Assembly: GCA_037355855.1 (NCBI GenBank) | Contig: CM074768.1 | Location: forward strand, 496,001-560,000 | Reading direction: 5' to 3' | Length of the DNA: 64,000 bases | From: Pseudo-nitzschia pungens | Lineage: Eukaryota; Bacillariophyta; Bacillariophyceae; Bacillariales; Bacillariaceae | Shown here: piece after piece, positions 10,119 to 20,834 of the stretch | How positions within the stretch are numbered: position 1 is the stretch's first letter | Layout of the letters: each line of letters opens with the position of its first letter | Translations under genes and position numbers: made by a program | Notes under the pieces: model-generated | The model's input: only the letters and a program-made list of their open reading frames with translations | Database searches by the model: none | What the model was told of the DNA's origin: nothing

Positions 10119-13100
10119 ATGTTCTCCCTGGACGATGCCCTCCGAACCGTGAACGAGAGCCAATCGGACCAGCCGCAGGCAGGGGAGCGCGCCGAGGCGG
10201 AAGCCGCCGTAGCCTCGCTCGACAACATGCTGGAGGACCACGACAATCACCGTCCCCTTCTCCCCAACGGAGGTGCGGATAGAAATGCCCCGGCAACACC
10301 CAATACTACCGCCGCCGCCGCAAAATCCGCGAGCCCGGCGAGAGCGGTTCCCGTGCCCGTCACACAGCACTCTCCCTCTCCCGTCAAGCAGCACTCTCCC
10401 TCTCCCGTCAAGCAGCAAAATCGCCGAAACCCGGCGTTGGCACCCGCCACTCCCGACAGCCCAACGACTACGACAACGACAACGCCGGCACCCTCGCTGC
10501 CCAGCAAACCGGTCCTGCGGGGAGTCCTCGCCTACGTCGACGAGAATGGATCCCCGGTGGTCGGAAGGGCCGCCGCCGGTCGAAAGCGCTACCTGACCCT
10601 CGAGGGATGCTGGGGCTGGAGCCGCAAGGAAGAATCGAGTCCGCAACAAGGAGACGACGAAGGCAAGCCCCGGGAGTATTCCTTTGTCCTGAGATCGGAC
10701 GTGACCGACACGGATCCCCGGCATCTTTGCCCGGACCCACCGCCCCTTTTTCGATCCCCCGGCCGGCCGCAAGATCGTCTTCTCCGGCCACTTCGAGGCC
10801 CCCCGGTTCGACGACGAGGGGGTGGCCTCCGTCGCGACCCGAAAGGTCCGCGAGCCGAGCGTCAAGATCGAGTTTCGCGATCTGGGAAGGTGGTACCGGA
10901 TCCAGGGATCGGGGACCAACCCGCTCGGATCCTTTTCCCTCAACGGAACGGCGCGGTGGAGCGACGACTGGGACGGGATACAGGGTGGAGATGCGAAAGA
11001 CGTACCTGGGCGACATGGAAGACAACAATGACAGGAGCAGCAATGGCAGCAGCAATACTAGCAGCAGCAAGGTCTCTCGCAACCACTCGCAGTCGACGTC
11101 GACGCCGACGTCGACCTTGGCGTCGGCATCGACTCCGGCTCGGGTTGAGCCCGTGAGGGTCAAGACCGAGCCCCTGTCGCCTCCGAAAACGATGGTACCG
11201 GAATCATCGACGGCTACAGCGTTCGCCACCGCCGCCGTCACCACCGCGGCAGCGAGACGATCGATCGCAACGGCAACAAACGCGAGAAACACCGGCATCT
11301 CAGAAGCGGCAGCAGAAGCAGCAGCAGCAGACGCCGCCTCCGTCGCGCAAGCCACGCTCCTCGCTTCCCCCACCCAACGACGACGACGACGACGACGACG
11401 ACGGCAACGATCCCGAAACCAATCCCCGGCACCGCCACGTGCAGCTACCGCCATCCTTGGCGTCCTCGTTGCACCCGTCGTTTTCGCAGGTGGATCGCGT
11501 CAACGGAAGGGGCATGTGGCACGCCTGGACCCGGAGTTTCGACACGCCCCTCCTGGCGCTGCTAGACTTGTTCGACAATGCCGTCGACGCCAGCTGGACG
11601 CTGCTGCCCGGGGGCAAAGCCATCGGCAACACCGGCGCAAACGACGCAAACGACAAACCCAAGATCCGCGTGGACATGGACACCATCGGCCGCAACGGAG
11701 TGGTGATTCGCAACGCCTCTTCGTTCATTCCCCCGCTCAAGCAGGTCCTCCAGGTCTACAAGTCCAGCAAGGTCGGCGCCGGGGACAACAGCATCGGGGA
11801 GAACGGAATCGGTGTCAAGCACGCCTGCGCCTCGCTCTCCAGCCTCTCGCTGGTCTTTACCAAGACCACCGACGAGAGCGCGGGGGGAACCGTGACGCTC
11901 AGCATGGGCATTCTCATGCAGGATCTGCAGCGGGACGACGGGATCGTCCTGCCGTCCATGGGCTGGGCCCAGGCCGAGGACGACGACGTCGACGCGATGG
12001 AGGAGCACCTCATGGAAATGTGCGACAGCCACCCCACCACGTGGGGACGGGCGATCCGCGAGTACGGGGAGCAGTCCCGGACGGACGGCATCGATCGGTG
12101 CCTCGAGCAGTTGCGGGTTCTGGTCGCCCACAGGGACTGGAGGGAGTCTCCCAACGTCTTTAGCGTCGTCCTGACCAACCTCAAGCACGCGGCGCTCGAA
12201 CACGGCGACCCTGCCGACGGAAACGAGAGCAGCGACAGCGACGACGGCGGGGATCACCTGACGATTGCCGTGGGGGGAGTCGGCAGCCCGGTCCGAGCCC
12301 GGCGGAACGGCAACCCCAGGGGCAGCCGTAATGGCAATGGCAACGGCAATGCGGTTGTCTACCACGAGGTCCGTGAAAACGGCGATGGCGACAAGGACGA
12401 GGACACGCAGCGATCCCTGTCGCTGCTCAATACCCTTCGGGAAAAGCTTCCCTACCTGTACCTGCACCTGCACGACCTCGACATCAACGTTGGGGGCCGG
12501 CCGATCGAATCCGTGTACTGGGAGCGACGCCTGACCGAGTTGTCGAAATTCGAGCTGCAGATCTCCCAGACCGAGCTGTGGAGCAAGATCAGCAGGCTCC
12601 GGTACTCCCCGTCCCACGTGCAAAGCGTCTACGACGTTTCCGACCCGTCCCAGACGGTCCGCTTCTTTTGCGGCTTTGATCCGTACCGGTGCCAAAACAC
12701 GTGGGGAGGAAAGCGCGACAACACTACCATGGCCGGCGGCGATGCCGGGATGATGAGTTCCGTCCCCGGGGGCGCCACGACGGAAGCAATCGTCGGGAAC
12801 AACTCGTCCCTGAAGCTCTACCTGTACAGCCGGGAGTCGGGACGGCTCATCAAGGTCCAGAACGATCCGCGCAACGAGATGGGGCTGACCGGGGGATCGA
12901 CGGACTTTTGCCAGGGACTCACCGTGATCGTGGACGACTATCACGGGACTCTCCCGCTCAACCCGACCAAACAGGACACCGCCTACGGACACTCCAAGCA
13001 CGGGCAAATTCACGCCGCTAACCTCAAGGAATGGACGGCGGCAATCGTCCACTTTTACTGGAACTACCACAAGTCGCGGCTGGGGGACTCCAAGAACGCG

Positions 13101-14137
13101 GTCCGAGCCGCCGTTGCCAGCACCCATTCGGCACTGGAAGATGCCTACCGGCGGTATCAACAAGAGAAGGGCGATGGAAGAAGTCGCGCAACGGTCGATA
13201 AAGAAGCCAATGCGACTTCGTTGGTCCCATTGTGCCGCGGAAGCTTCATCACGTACGAAGGAGTCGATTTCGGAATCAGCGGTCATCGCGGAGTTCAAGC
13301 GATCCGAGTCGGGAAACGGGCGCGGGAAAGGGTGGTGCCCGAAGATTGCCCACAACGAGGTTATCCGGCTCGACGAACCGGCCGCGGCCCTCGTCCTGGG
13401 ACAACAACGCATGACCACGCCATCGACTTCCTCCAAGAAAGCGCAGCCGGCACCATCCCGAGAGTCTGGCCCGGGCTACCGCTCTCGAGGCGGTGGGGGG
13501 CGCGGATTCCGCTTCCGATCCGTCACCGGCTGCCGATTCCGCAGCTCCGCAGTCGAAGAAGCTAAGGAGCATCCACCAGCACGACACGCATGCGCGAGAC
13601 ACCGCTTCTGCACCCGTCTTCGAAGCGGCTTCTCTCGCAGCACAGGGCATCGATCCGGCGGCTGTCAGTCCCCGAGACAGTGCAGGATCTCTATCAGCAT
13701 TTGCAGCGTTGCATGTATCAGAATTCTTTGCTCCGACAGGACAGTGAACAAGATGCGCAACGAGGTCTTGCTCCAGCAGAGCGAAATCGAGAAGGTACGG
13801 GCGATAGCTGCGGAAGAGCGACAAAAGGCTCAGCGCCTCGAAGCGCTTCGAAAGGAATCCGCGACGGAAGCAGCACGGTTGCGGACCGAGATTCAGACGC
13901 TGCGTTCGGCGGCGTCGCAACTGCCTTCAGTCTACCGGCTCGGACCCCACCACGGAACGGTTGAAGCGTGAGCTACAGATTTACAGGTCGCGAGCGGAAT
14001 TTTACAAGAAGGAGATGGCGTCGAAAAAGGCGCAGATCGAGGTGCTGCAGCAGGAGCGAACGCGATTCGAAGATCGGGTGCAAGAGCTAGAGGCGGCACA
14101 ATTAAACGGTGCCAGCGAGGATCTCTTGCAGTTCTAG
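10119..14137 (+). CDS. MORC-like GHKL ATPase, reading frame interrupted in the assembly
   Basis: Start ATG at 10119 follows a purine-rich leader. An N-terminal low-complexity region leads to a beta-rich region (LRGVLAYVDENG to NPLGSFSLNGTARW), then a sumoylation-like VKTEP, then the ATPase: N-box DLFDNAVDAS, later GENGIGVKHACASLS, then a MORC S5-like part with SGRLIK and the PTKQD motif near 12960. The C terminus is coiled coil (LLQQSEIEKVRAIAAEE; TTERLKRELQIYRS) ending at TAG 14135-14137. Family role: ATP-driven clamps that compact chromatin and silence genes. The usual DxGxG motif is not obvious; the equivalent place reads GRNGVVIRNAS. The conserved reading needs about eight frame changes, near 10715, 10975, 11200, 13265, 13455, 13680, 13755 and 13935, all +1. 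Introns cannot explain those inside continuous coiled coil. The 13170-13450 segment is the least certain. Confidence 0.75.
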
Positions 14138-14433
14138 GGGGAATGCACGCTCGCTTCAATCCGGCGGTGTCCGCCCGCATCCGGTAGGGTCTCGAGATCG
14201 CAGAGGCTTCGGTTCGTATCGGTGCTACAGAGGACACTTTTCGTTTCCTTCCGGTAGGATATCGATGCCTCTTCCGAAATGCAATTTCGCGGTCAATCGC
14301 CAAAGGAGTCATCAAAATCAAACATGCGAAAATTAGATAAATTATTTTTGCCACATCCTGTCATATTCTTTCTTTTGCTAAAAAATAAATAGTATACAAT
14401 GTGATGACGTCGTCCGAATTGACCCGATGTAGA

Positions 14434-17400
14434 TTAGCTGAAAGAGCCGCTTCCTTCATCGTTATCGTCTTTCGAGATTTCTTCATTTTCCGATGGGATA
14501 CTTAATTGTTTTGAAAATGGGATACTTCTTTCTAACCTTGCTGCTTCTGCGTCTTTGAGTGGCTCGGTAACTTCGCTGTGGCTATCGACCATACAAGTGG
14601 ACTCGCTGCCGTTGAAGACATCTCCAACCGCTGGAACAGGAACGGATTCTGATCCAGAAGACTTTATTGTTCCGAAACGATCTCCACCCTCTTCCACATT
14701 GTCGACAACCAGATCCGATTCAAACGACAAGTTGTCATTGGAACGCCCAACACCCTTCGAAGTTCCCCACCCGTCATTCTCACCGGGTGTGACACTCGAA
14801 CAAGTCTTCCGCCCAATTTGAGGGAATCCACTGTTCCCATACGTATTGGAATTATAGGGGTTCGTGGAAGTTCTCTGCCTTATTTCCTGTTCTCTTTTGA
14901 CTTGCAATAGTCTCGGCAGGACAAACGCACAACTGCCGAACACTGTGAACCAGAAGACACCAATGGCCCTGATAACATACAGAGACTTTCGACCCACGTC
15001 CAAAAAGTATCCCATCAAAACTATGATTATTACGACGAGAGCGACATTGTACATGGCAAACAGCAATTGCTTTGCTTCCCCTAGCGCCGATCCAAAATTT
15101 CTCGTCTTGAAGGCCAGTGTGCAGCCAGCCGAAACCAAGGCTCCGATGAAAATCATCTGCGTGATTTCGAACGCGTTTGTCTTGTGCTTGCAAATATTAA
15201 TCTCTCGGCTGCTGCTTCCATCGACATCCACGTAACTATGCATCACCGCCGGATCAAATATTGAGAACAGAGTCAAAATAAAAATTTGAAGCAGAATCAC
15301 CGGTCTGGTCGAAGCGAAAATGAGCGTGGATCCAGAAATCGTTGTTGTGTTTGAGTGAACTGCACGATGCTCCAAATGCACAAAAATTCGATTGCGCCAA
15401 TCCAATCCACACACGAGTGACTTCAATTTACTCACAGAGTATAAAGCGTTGCTTTTTGGTTCGTAATGGATAGTCGTCTCGCCCGATTGGCCGACACAAC
15501 GAGCTTGTATATCCTCCAAACCTTGATCAGAAGCGGTGTGAGTGTCGATACGATCACGAGGTGAAACATCCACATTCGAAGCATACACGAAGCATCGCTG
15601 GTGCGTCCCAGAGAGGCCAGCGTCGTCAGGTTCAGGATCGCGCATCCCAGTAGAAACGCCGATGTGAACCTCCAATCGCTCAGGGCCACCTGCCTGATGT
15701 GTCGCTTCGAAAAGTAGACATAGAACAGCGCGAGGCACACCGTGAAGCCGACCACCGCCACCACCAGGACCACTACCGTCGTGGGTTCTCCCCACAAGAG
15801 TTCGTCGTTTGTATCGATTTCGACGGGCATTGCGACAATGATCCTCCATCGGAGATTCTCGCCCTCCGATTGCTCGTAGATGAGGGATTGGGAAATGTAA
15901 AAGCGAGACTTGTCCATCAGCGAGGGTCTCCGAGCGCGACGAGCCTTCCGGAAAGGGAGAGGAAACCACCAGCTCCTTGGGGAACCCGGCCTCTTTTTGT
16001 GCGGCAAACGCCGATGCAACGATTGCGTCCTCGGGACGGACCGCCACCGCCACCGCTGTTCGTTCGCTTGCCCCCCCGGGCAAAGTCCTGGGGAGTCGAT
16101 CGGACCGTCTTGCAGTCAAAGCCCGACCAGAATTCCCCGTAGTCGCAATCGATGCTCTCGTCATCGATGCGAACCTTTTTGGAAGCCTTGGATCCGGTGG
16201 AGGAGCCAATGATGTAGTGGGGTTCTTCGTCCTCCACGATCAGAACGGTGGCGCCGCTCGAGCTCGAGTGCGAAGTTTTTGTGACTGGTGTGCCCTCGGT
16301 TGTGGTGGAGAGGTCCTCGTTGGCGGCGTCGTCCGTGTGTTCTTCCAGAAATACATCGATCAAAAATCGGGAGATTTCTTCCAGGTCGTAATCGACGGCG
16401 AGCACGCCACGAAAGACCTTCACCCCCGTCGACGGATCCGTGTAATACAGGGGTTTGCCAAAGGTGATCCCGATAGTCGCTGGCGGTAGCAAACGTATAT
16501 GGTTTGGTCCAAAAGGGAGCCTGGACCTCCCTAGGTCCCGATGTACCACGGACGCAAGCGTGGTTCGTACCGCCGGCTGTGATACCCGCCAACAAAGACC
16601 CGGTCCGTCTTTTGGTCGTCCTCGATTCCGATTCCCGAATACAACCGCGCCGCGGAGGTGGTTGTTTCGGAGGCATGGATCGCGGAAGCCGGAGATGCGT
16701 CGTCGGCACCGCTCGCGGTCGCGGGATCGTAGTGCTCGTTGTCGTGGTCGTAGTTGTGGAGAAAGACGTAGTTGCGCCGATCGGCCACGGCGTAGGTGCG
16801 CTTTTCGAGCGTCTTGCCATCGACCAGCGTGGTTCCGTCCGTGTGGGTGCAAACCCCGTTTTTCATTATGGATGGCGACGCAACCGTGTTGGGGGGATCG
16901 TTTTCCACGAATCTCCCCGCATTGTTGAGACAATAGTAATAACGCGGGATGTATCCCATGCCCGTGCTGCCATCGGCATCGGCAGCAGCAGGTACCTGCC
17001 GGATCTCGTAGGTTGGGCAATACGCAGTCGTGGCTTCCGAAGACGATGCATTGAGGAACATTGTGTCGGATTCTTCGCTGGCGAGGGATGGGCAGGGAGC
17101 AAGAACACAGTCGTTTACGCACGAAACGTAGGTTTCGTTTGCGGAAAGCTCGCAATTCTGTCGACCGCCCGTTTTGGGGACCAGGCACTCGCCGTAGTAT
17201 AGGCGCTTCATGTATTTGTCCTGCTCCGAGGCCAAGGAATCGTCTAGATGGTACCCGTTCGTTCCCCTCCCCTCCTGGTAGGTACCGGCTCCGTTGATCA
17301 TCCCCAGAAACAATCCGTCTTCCTGTCCGTAATACAGGTCGATGTCGAAATCCTTGTACACGGTCCATACGATCCGAAAAAAATCGTCCCTCTGGTGGGG

Positions 17401-17667
17401 CCGCAAGACCGGAGGTTCAAAGATATCGGTCTTCAAATAGCTCTCCACGATTCCCAGCATCGTGACGGGGATGTTCATCAACTCCGAAACGCGTTCGTGC
17501 ACTCGCTTCTCGATCTCGTAGTTGAAACCTCTCGTTTTCGAAGCGCCGACCAAGAGAACGATGTTCGCCATCCAACAAACCACCACGAGTTGCAGCAGAA
17601 GCCGCCACCGTCCGGCGGAGAGGAGCCACGCGGTATGCGAATGCGAATGCGAATGCGATGCCGACAT
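14434..17667 (-). CDS. Class C GPCR-like receptor with dCache sensor, reading frame interrupted
   Basis: Start ATG at 17667 (an upstream in-frame ATG at 17760 is possible). A His-Ser repeat and hydrophobic signal anchor (WRLLLQLVVVCWMANIVLLV) precede an extracellular region of bacterial dCache type: helical lead-in, Cys-rich insert, then PRLRPWY, APFWTKPY and ITFGKPLYY, ending in LRWRIIVAMP. Seven membrane segments follow from EPTTVVVLVVAVVGF, including CMLRMWMFHL and IKVWRIYKLV as in TM3/ICL2 of class C receptors, and LLFAMYNVALVV near TM6. The C tail is Ser-rich. A 76-nt GT-AG intron at 15360-15435 (donor GTGAGT) lies after TM3. The frame must shift near 16530, 16480, 16075, 15925 and just before the intron, each +1. 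Class C receptors usually carry a Venus-flytrap sensor, so the Cache domain is notable. Ligand unknown. The gene is convergent with the MORC gene, 296 bp apart. Confidence 0.75.
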
Positions 17668-17760
17668 ACTGATGGTGTTGTCGTGTTGGTTCTTTGTTCG
17701 TTCGTTGTTCGCGCCCGGTGACTTTGCGGGAACAGAAACAATGATGATGTATCTAATCAA

Positions 17761-19697
17761 TCATGAAAGGATTTATCGCAACAACCGTTAACGAGAGCTG
17801 CCTGTTCTCCTCCTGATCGACCGATGCGATGAAAAGGGTTACTGGGCCTGTCGCCAATCCAGACTCCAACCGAGTTGTGGTATCGTGCTTGTTGTATTTT
17901 CAAATCGGCAACTTCTAGTTGTTATTCGTTCCCTTCCAGCGACGAACGATAACTTCCTGTTTGATTTGTCCCTTCCTCGGGTGTCACGTGAGCACTTCCA
18001 ACTTTTAAAGAATGCGAGTGGCTCTGTGAAAGGCGCCATGCTTATTACTTGTACGAAGTAGTTATATTGGCACTTGAAGGGTGACTGTAGTTGTGGTAGT
18101 ACGAAGTAATTTTTTTAAAAAAAAAAAATAATAATTGCCAAAAACACACAAAATGTCAATAACTTTTAGTACGTGTACACAAAATCCTACCAGGTCTACA
18201 TGAAAACAGCGAAATTGTCAGTTTTTAACCTTACCCCCTCTCTCACACTCTCTCTTCTAAGGTAGCGAAGTAAGAGCTCCATTGTGACGGTAACTTGGTG
18301 AAAAAAACTCACAACTCCACTAATTTTCACGTTCGAAATTGAAATGATCGTCACGTGTACGCGTTCATTACAAAAACAAAAAGAATGATAACTTTTCTGA
18401 TCGTTAAACCTTACCAAATGAAACATCATAGGCTTTGATTTTTGTTCTGGCTATTGTTACAATAGAAAATTCATTTCACAGGGTGAATCTGAAGCTTATA
18501 TACAGTATTTTTAAACGAATCCTAAGTTGACCAGAATAATGCTAATAGCGGAGGCATCTCATATCCTTAATACTTTCGGCTTATCGCGAAATTTTTTTAT
18601 TTGCGTCGTAGTAATATGTTCAACGTCAGAACCATAATTGAAAATTATAAAAGCCAAGATCTGTAAATATAGGTGCGGGCTAAATGGGGATTACAACCGT
18701 TCAAATGACGAAATGAGGTTGATTCTGTTTCTGTACTACTACTAGTACAGTATTTTCATTCATGTTCAAAATTCTCTCCCTTCTCCTACTAGTAAGTGTA
18801 CTAGTCACTAAGCTTGCTACAAGTACCCGAGAAAAACTAAAATGGATCACACTTACCAAAATGGATCACCTGGAGTGACAGCATCTTTGCTTTTTGCAAT
18901 ATCTCCTTGCATACATCACCTCTGTTCAAAGTAAAGACATCACCATCTGTTAGCTAACACTCTACTCTAGTACAATGCTCTATATTCACTTTTAAACAAC
19001 CTTGCTTATTCTTCCCTTAGTAAGCTCTGGATGTAAGTCACCGATTTCAACAGGAGTTGTTGCAAACAGTTGGTTTATAGTGTTTATGAACTGGTTGTAA
19101 CTTTCATTGAGGAGGTTTCCGTTACTGGGAAGAGGTATTTGGTCAGATAGTGAGGCAACAATCTGTCACTCTGACGTGATCCATCTAAGTTTTTGACGGG
19201 TAATCTTACCCAGACTTCTTAAAAATAAGAAATAACACTAGTACTTCTAAATACGAAGTACGTACTTGTACGTTGTACTAGTAGTAATACATCATCATAA
19301 TTCATGATTAATTTGTGAAGTGTGAATTACATGGACAAATTGAATACTGCCGGTAAGTAAGACCTTAAGTAGAAACCACTCCTGTGAACACAAGGAATTT
19401 GGAATCTCATTACGGGGAAATATCCAGACTAGTAATAGTAAGCTTAGTCATGACTGACATTTCTTTTCCAGGTTTTCGCACAGAACCTTTCCCGTCTGCT
19501 CAGCAGATTCAAGATTGTGCTTTGCATGGATTGCCCTTCTTGAGATTCGGTAATCACGAATCAGCTCGGAGATTATCTGGTGATGGTAGTGGTGCCGTCG
19601 AAGACCACGACCAGAAGTACTTGTTCTGATTCGCAATTGCCAACATAATCTGAGAATCACAAGGTACTGGTAGTAGTAGTAGTACTAGTGCATCGAC
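17761..19697. other. AT-rich spacer with one MITE
   Basis: No gene found. Contains the TA-flanked element at 18826-19200 and scattered ACTAGTAG and GTAAGGTTAC-like words. Confidence 0.5.
18826..19200. mobile_element. Non-autonomous TA-flanked TIR element (MITE), 375 bp
   Basis: The 25-bp ends are inverted repeats matching at 21 of 25 positions: left CCCGAGAAAAACTAAAATGG ending ATCAC, right (reverse complement) CCCGTCAAAAACTTAGATGG ending ATCAC. TA lies directly outside both ends (18824-18825, 19201-19202), as expected for Tc1/mariner-type insertion. A second copy of AAAATGGATCAC occurs inside the left end, and GGAGTGACAG/CTGTCACTC extends the pairing. No transposase frame is inside. Confidence 0.75.
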
Positions 19698-20834
19698 ATG
19701 AGTTGTCTGACAATCCTGGTTCAGATTCTCTCTTGCGCACAATTCGTTCTATCATTCGTAGAGAGAAGTCCATACAAAATAATGCGGAACAAGATTGAGC
19801 ATGGGGCGCTGTGGAAATCAAAAGTATCACCGGCATTATCATTTGAGAAGTCCAATACGTCACTGATGTATTCCGATGCTATGGATGCTGCTTCGAAGCA
19901 TTCTCGCATAGCTCGAGCACCCACCAGAGTAACCAGAGAAGAGGAAAAAGAAGAGAAAATCGATTCTGGGAATCACAAAATTGCTGTATTGCGATTGGAT
20001 TTTTTTTATCCCGTTAGAAAGGGCGATGTCGATTCGCCCGATTCTTTTGATTTTGAAGTGATATATGAAACAGTCGAAGGCTTGAGCTTCGAATGTTCTC
20101 AGAAAGGATTGGATGGCAATGGATTTTTGTACGACTCGAGAATAGCGAAGAAAGATGCCGATGATTGGAATGCGTGGTATGGTCAGAGCCGCAAGTACGA
20201 ATATTCACTCGAGAAAGAAGCAGACGACCAAGAGTACTTGTGTTACAAATCTGAAACCATTGAACGAAGCCTTCGAGAAACCATTCGAAAGTTATTCAAG
20301 AGAGAAGGAAAGAACATCATCGGCATCACGGGAGATTGTGGATTTTTCATGAGTCTGCAGGATAAGATCGATGACATCTGCAGCGAGGTGGCCGATGAAT
20401 TCAGCATTCCAGCCCCGAACGTAATGATGTCCTCGTTACTTCAAGTGGGATTCATTCAACAAACTATTGGTAGAAGAAACAAACTAGCGATAGCAACAGC
20501 GAATTCAAAATCTTTTCTGAAAGACTTCGAGACGTTACTGCCCTTCGGATCTCGCACTTCCAACATCGTTGTAGTTGGGATGGAAGATGTCGAGGGTTTT
20601 GGCGAAGAGGTCGAGAAAGGCTGGGCAGTCAAACCCTGTGCGGGCGAGAACATTGTCCAGAAACTGCGGACGGCGATCGATCGGGATCCGTCAATCAAGG
20701 GAATTCTAATGGAATGCACCGAATTGCCGTTTGTTTCCGATCGGGTTCGAGATGAATTTAACATGATGGTGGTAGATTCATTGACCATGCTGAACTACTT
20801 CTATCGCTCTCGAGCCGGTAAGCTCATGGCTTAA
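19698..20834 (+). CDS. Asp/Glu/hydantoin racemase superfamily protein
   Basis: 378 residues in one exon. The N-terminal 20 residues are hydrophobic (SCLTILVQILSCAQFVLSFV) and could be a signal or organelle leader. The catalytic core is recognisable from two cysteines in their family contexts: GITGDCGFF (Cys214) and ILMECTELP (Cys340). Family knowledge: these enzymes interconvert stereoisomers or isomerise small acids by a two-cysteine acid-base mechanism, with one Cys on each side of the substrate. Between them lies RRNKLAIATANSKSF, the start of the second alpha/beta lobe. The substrate cannot be told from sequence. A basic and acidic linker (residues 75-90) separates leader and core. The protein is longer than bacterial members because of this leader and a 90-residue insert before the first Cys. 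Confidence 0.75.
   Translation: MSCLTILVQILSCAQFVLSFVERSPYKIMRNKIEHGALWKSKVSPALSFEKSNTSLMYSDAMDAASKHSRIARAPTRVTREEEKEEKIDSGNHKIAVLRLDFFYPVRKGDVDSPDSFDFEVIYETVEGLSFECSQKGLDGNGFLYDSRIAKKDADDWNAWYGQSRKYEYSLEKEADDQEYLCYKSETIERSLRETIRKLFKREGKNIIGITGDCGFFMSLQDKIDDICSEVADEFSIPAPNVMMSSLLQVGFIQQTIGRRNKLAIATANSKSFLKDFETLLPFGSRTSNIVVVGMEDVEGFGEEVEKGWAVKPCAGENIVQKLRTAIDRDPSIKGILMECTELPFVSDRVRDEFNMMVVDSLTMLNYFYRSRAGKLMA

Noticed and set aside
10119..17667. Programmed +1 frameshifting as a firm call
   Set aside because: No slippery stop context is shared among the sites and many are homopolymers. Error is simpler, so it is only listed as a question.
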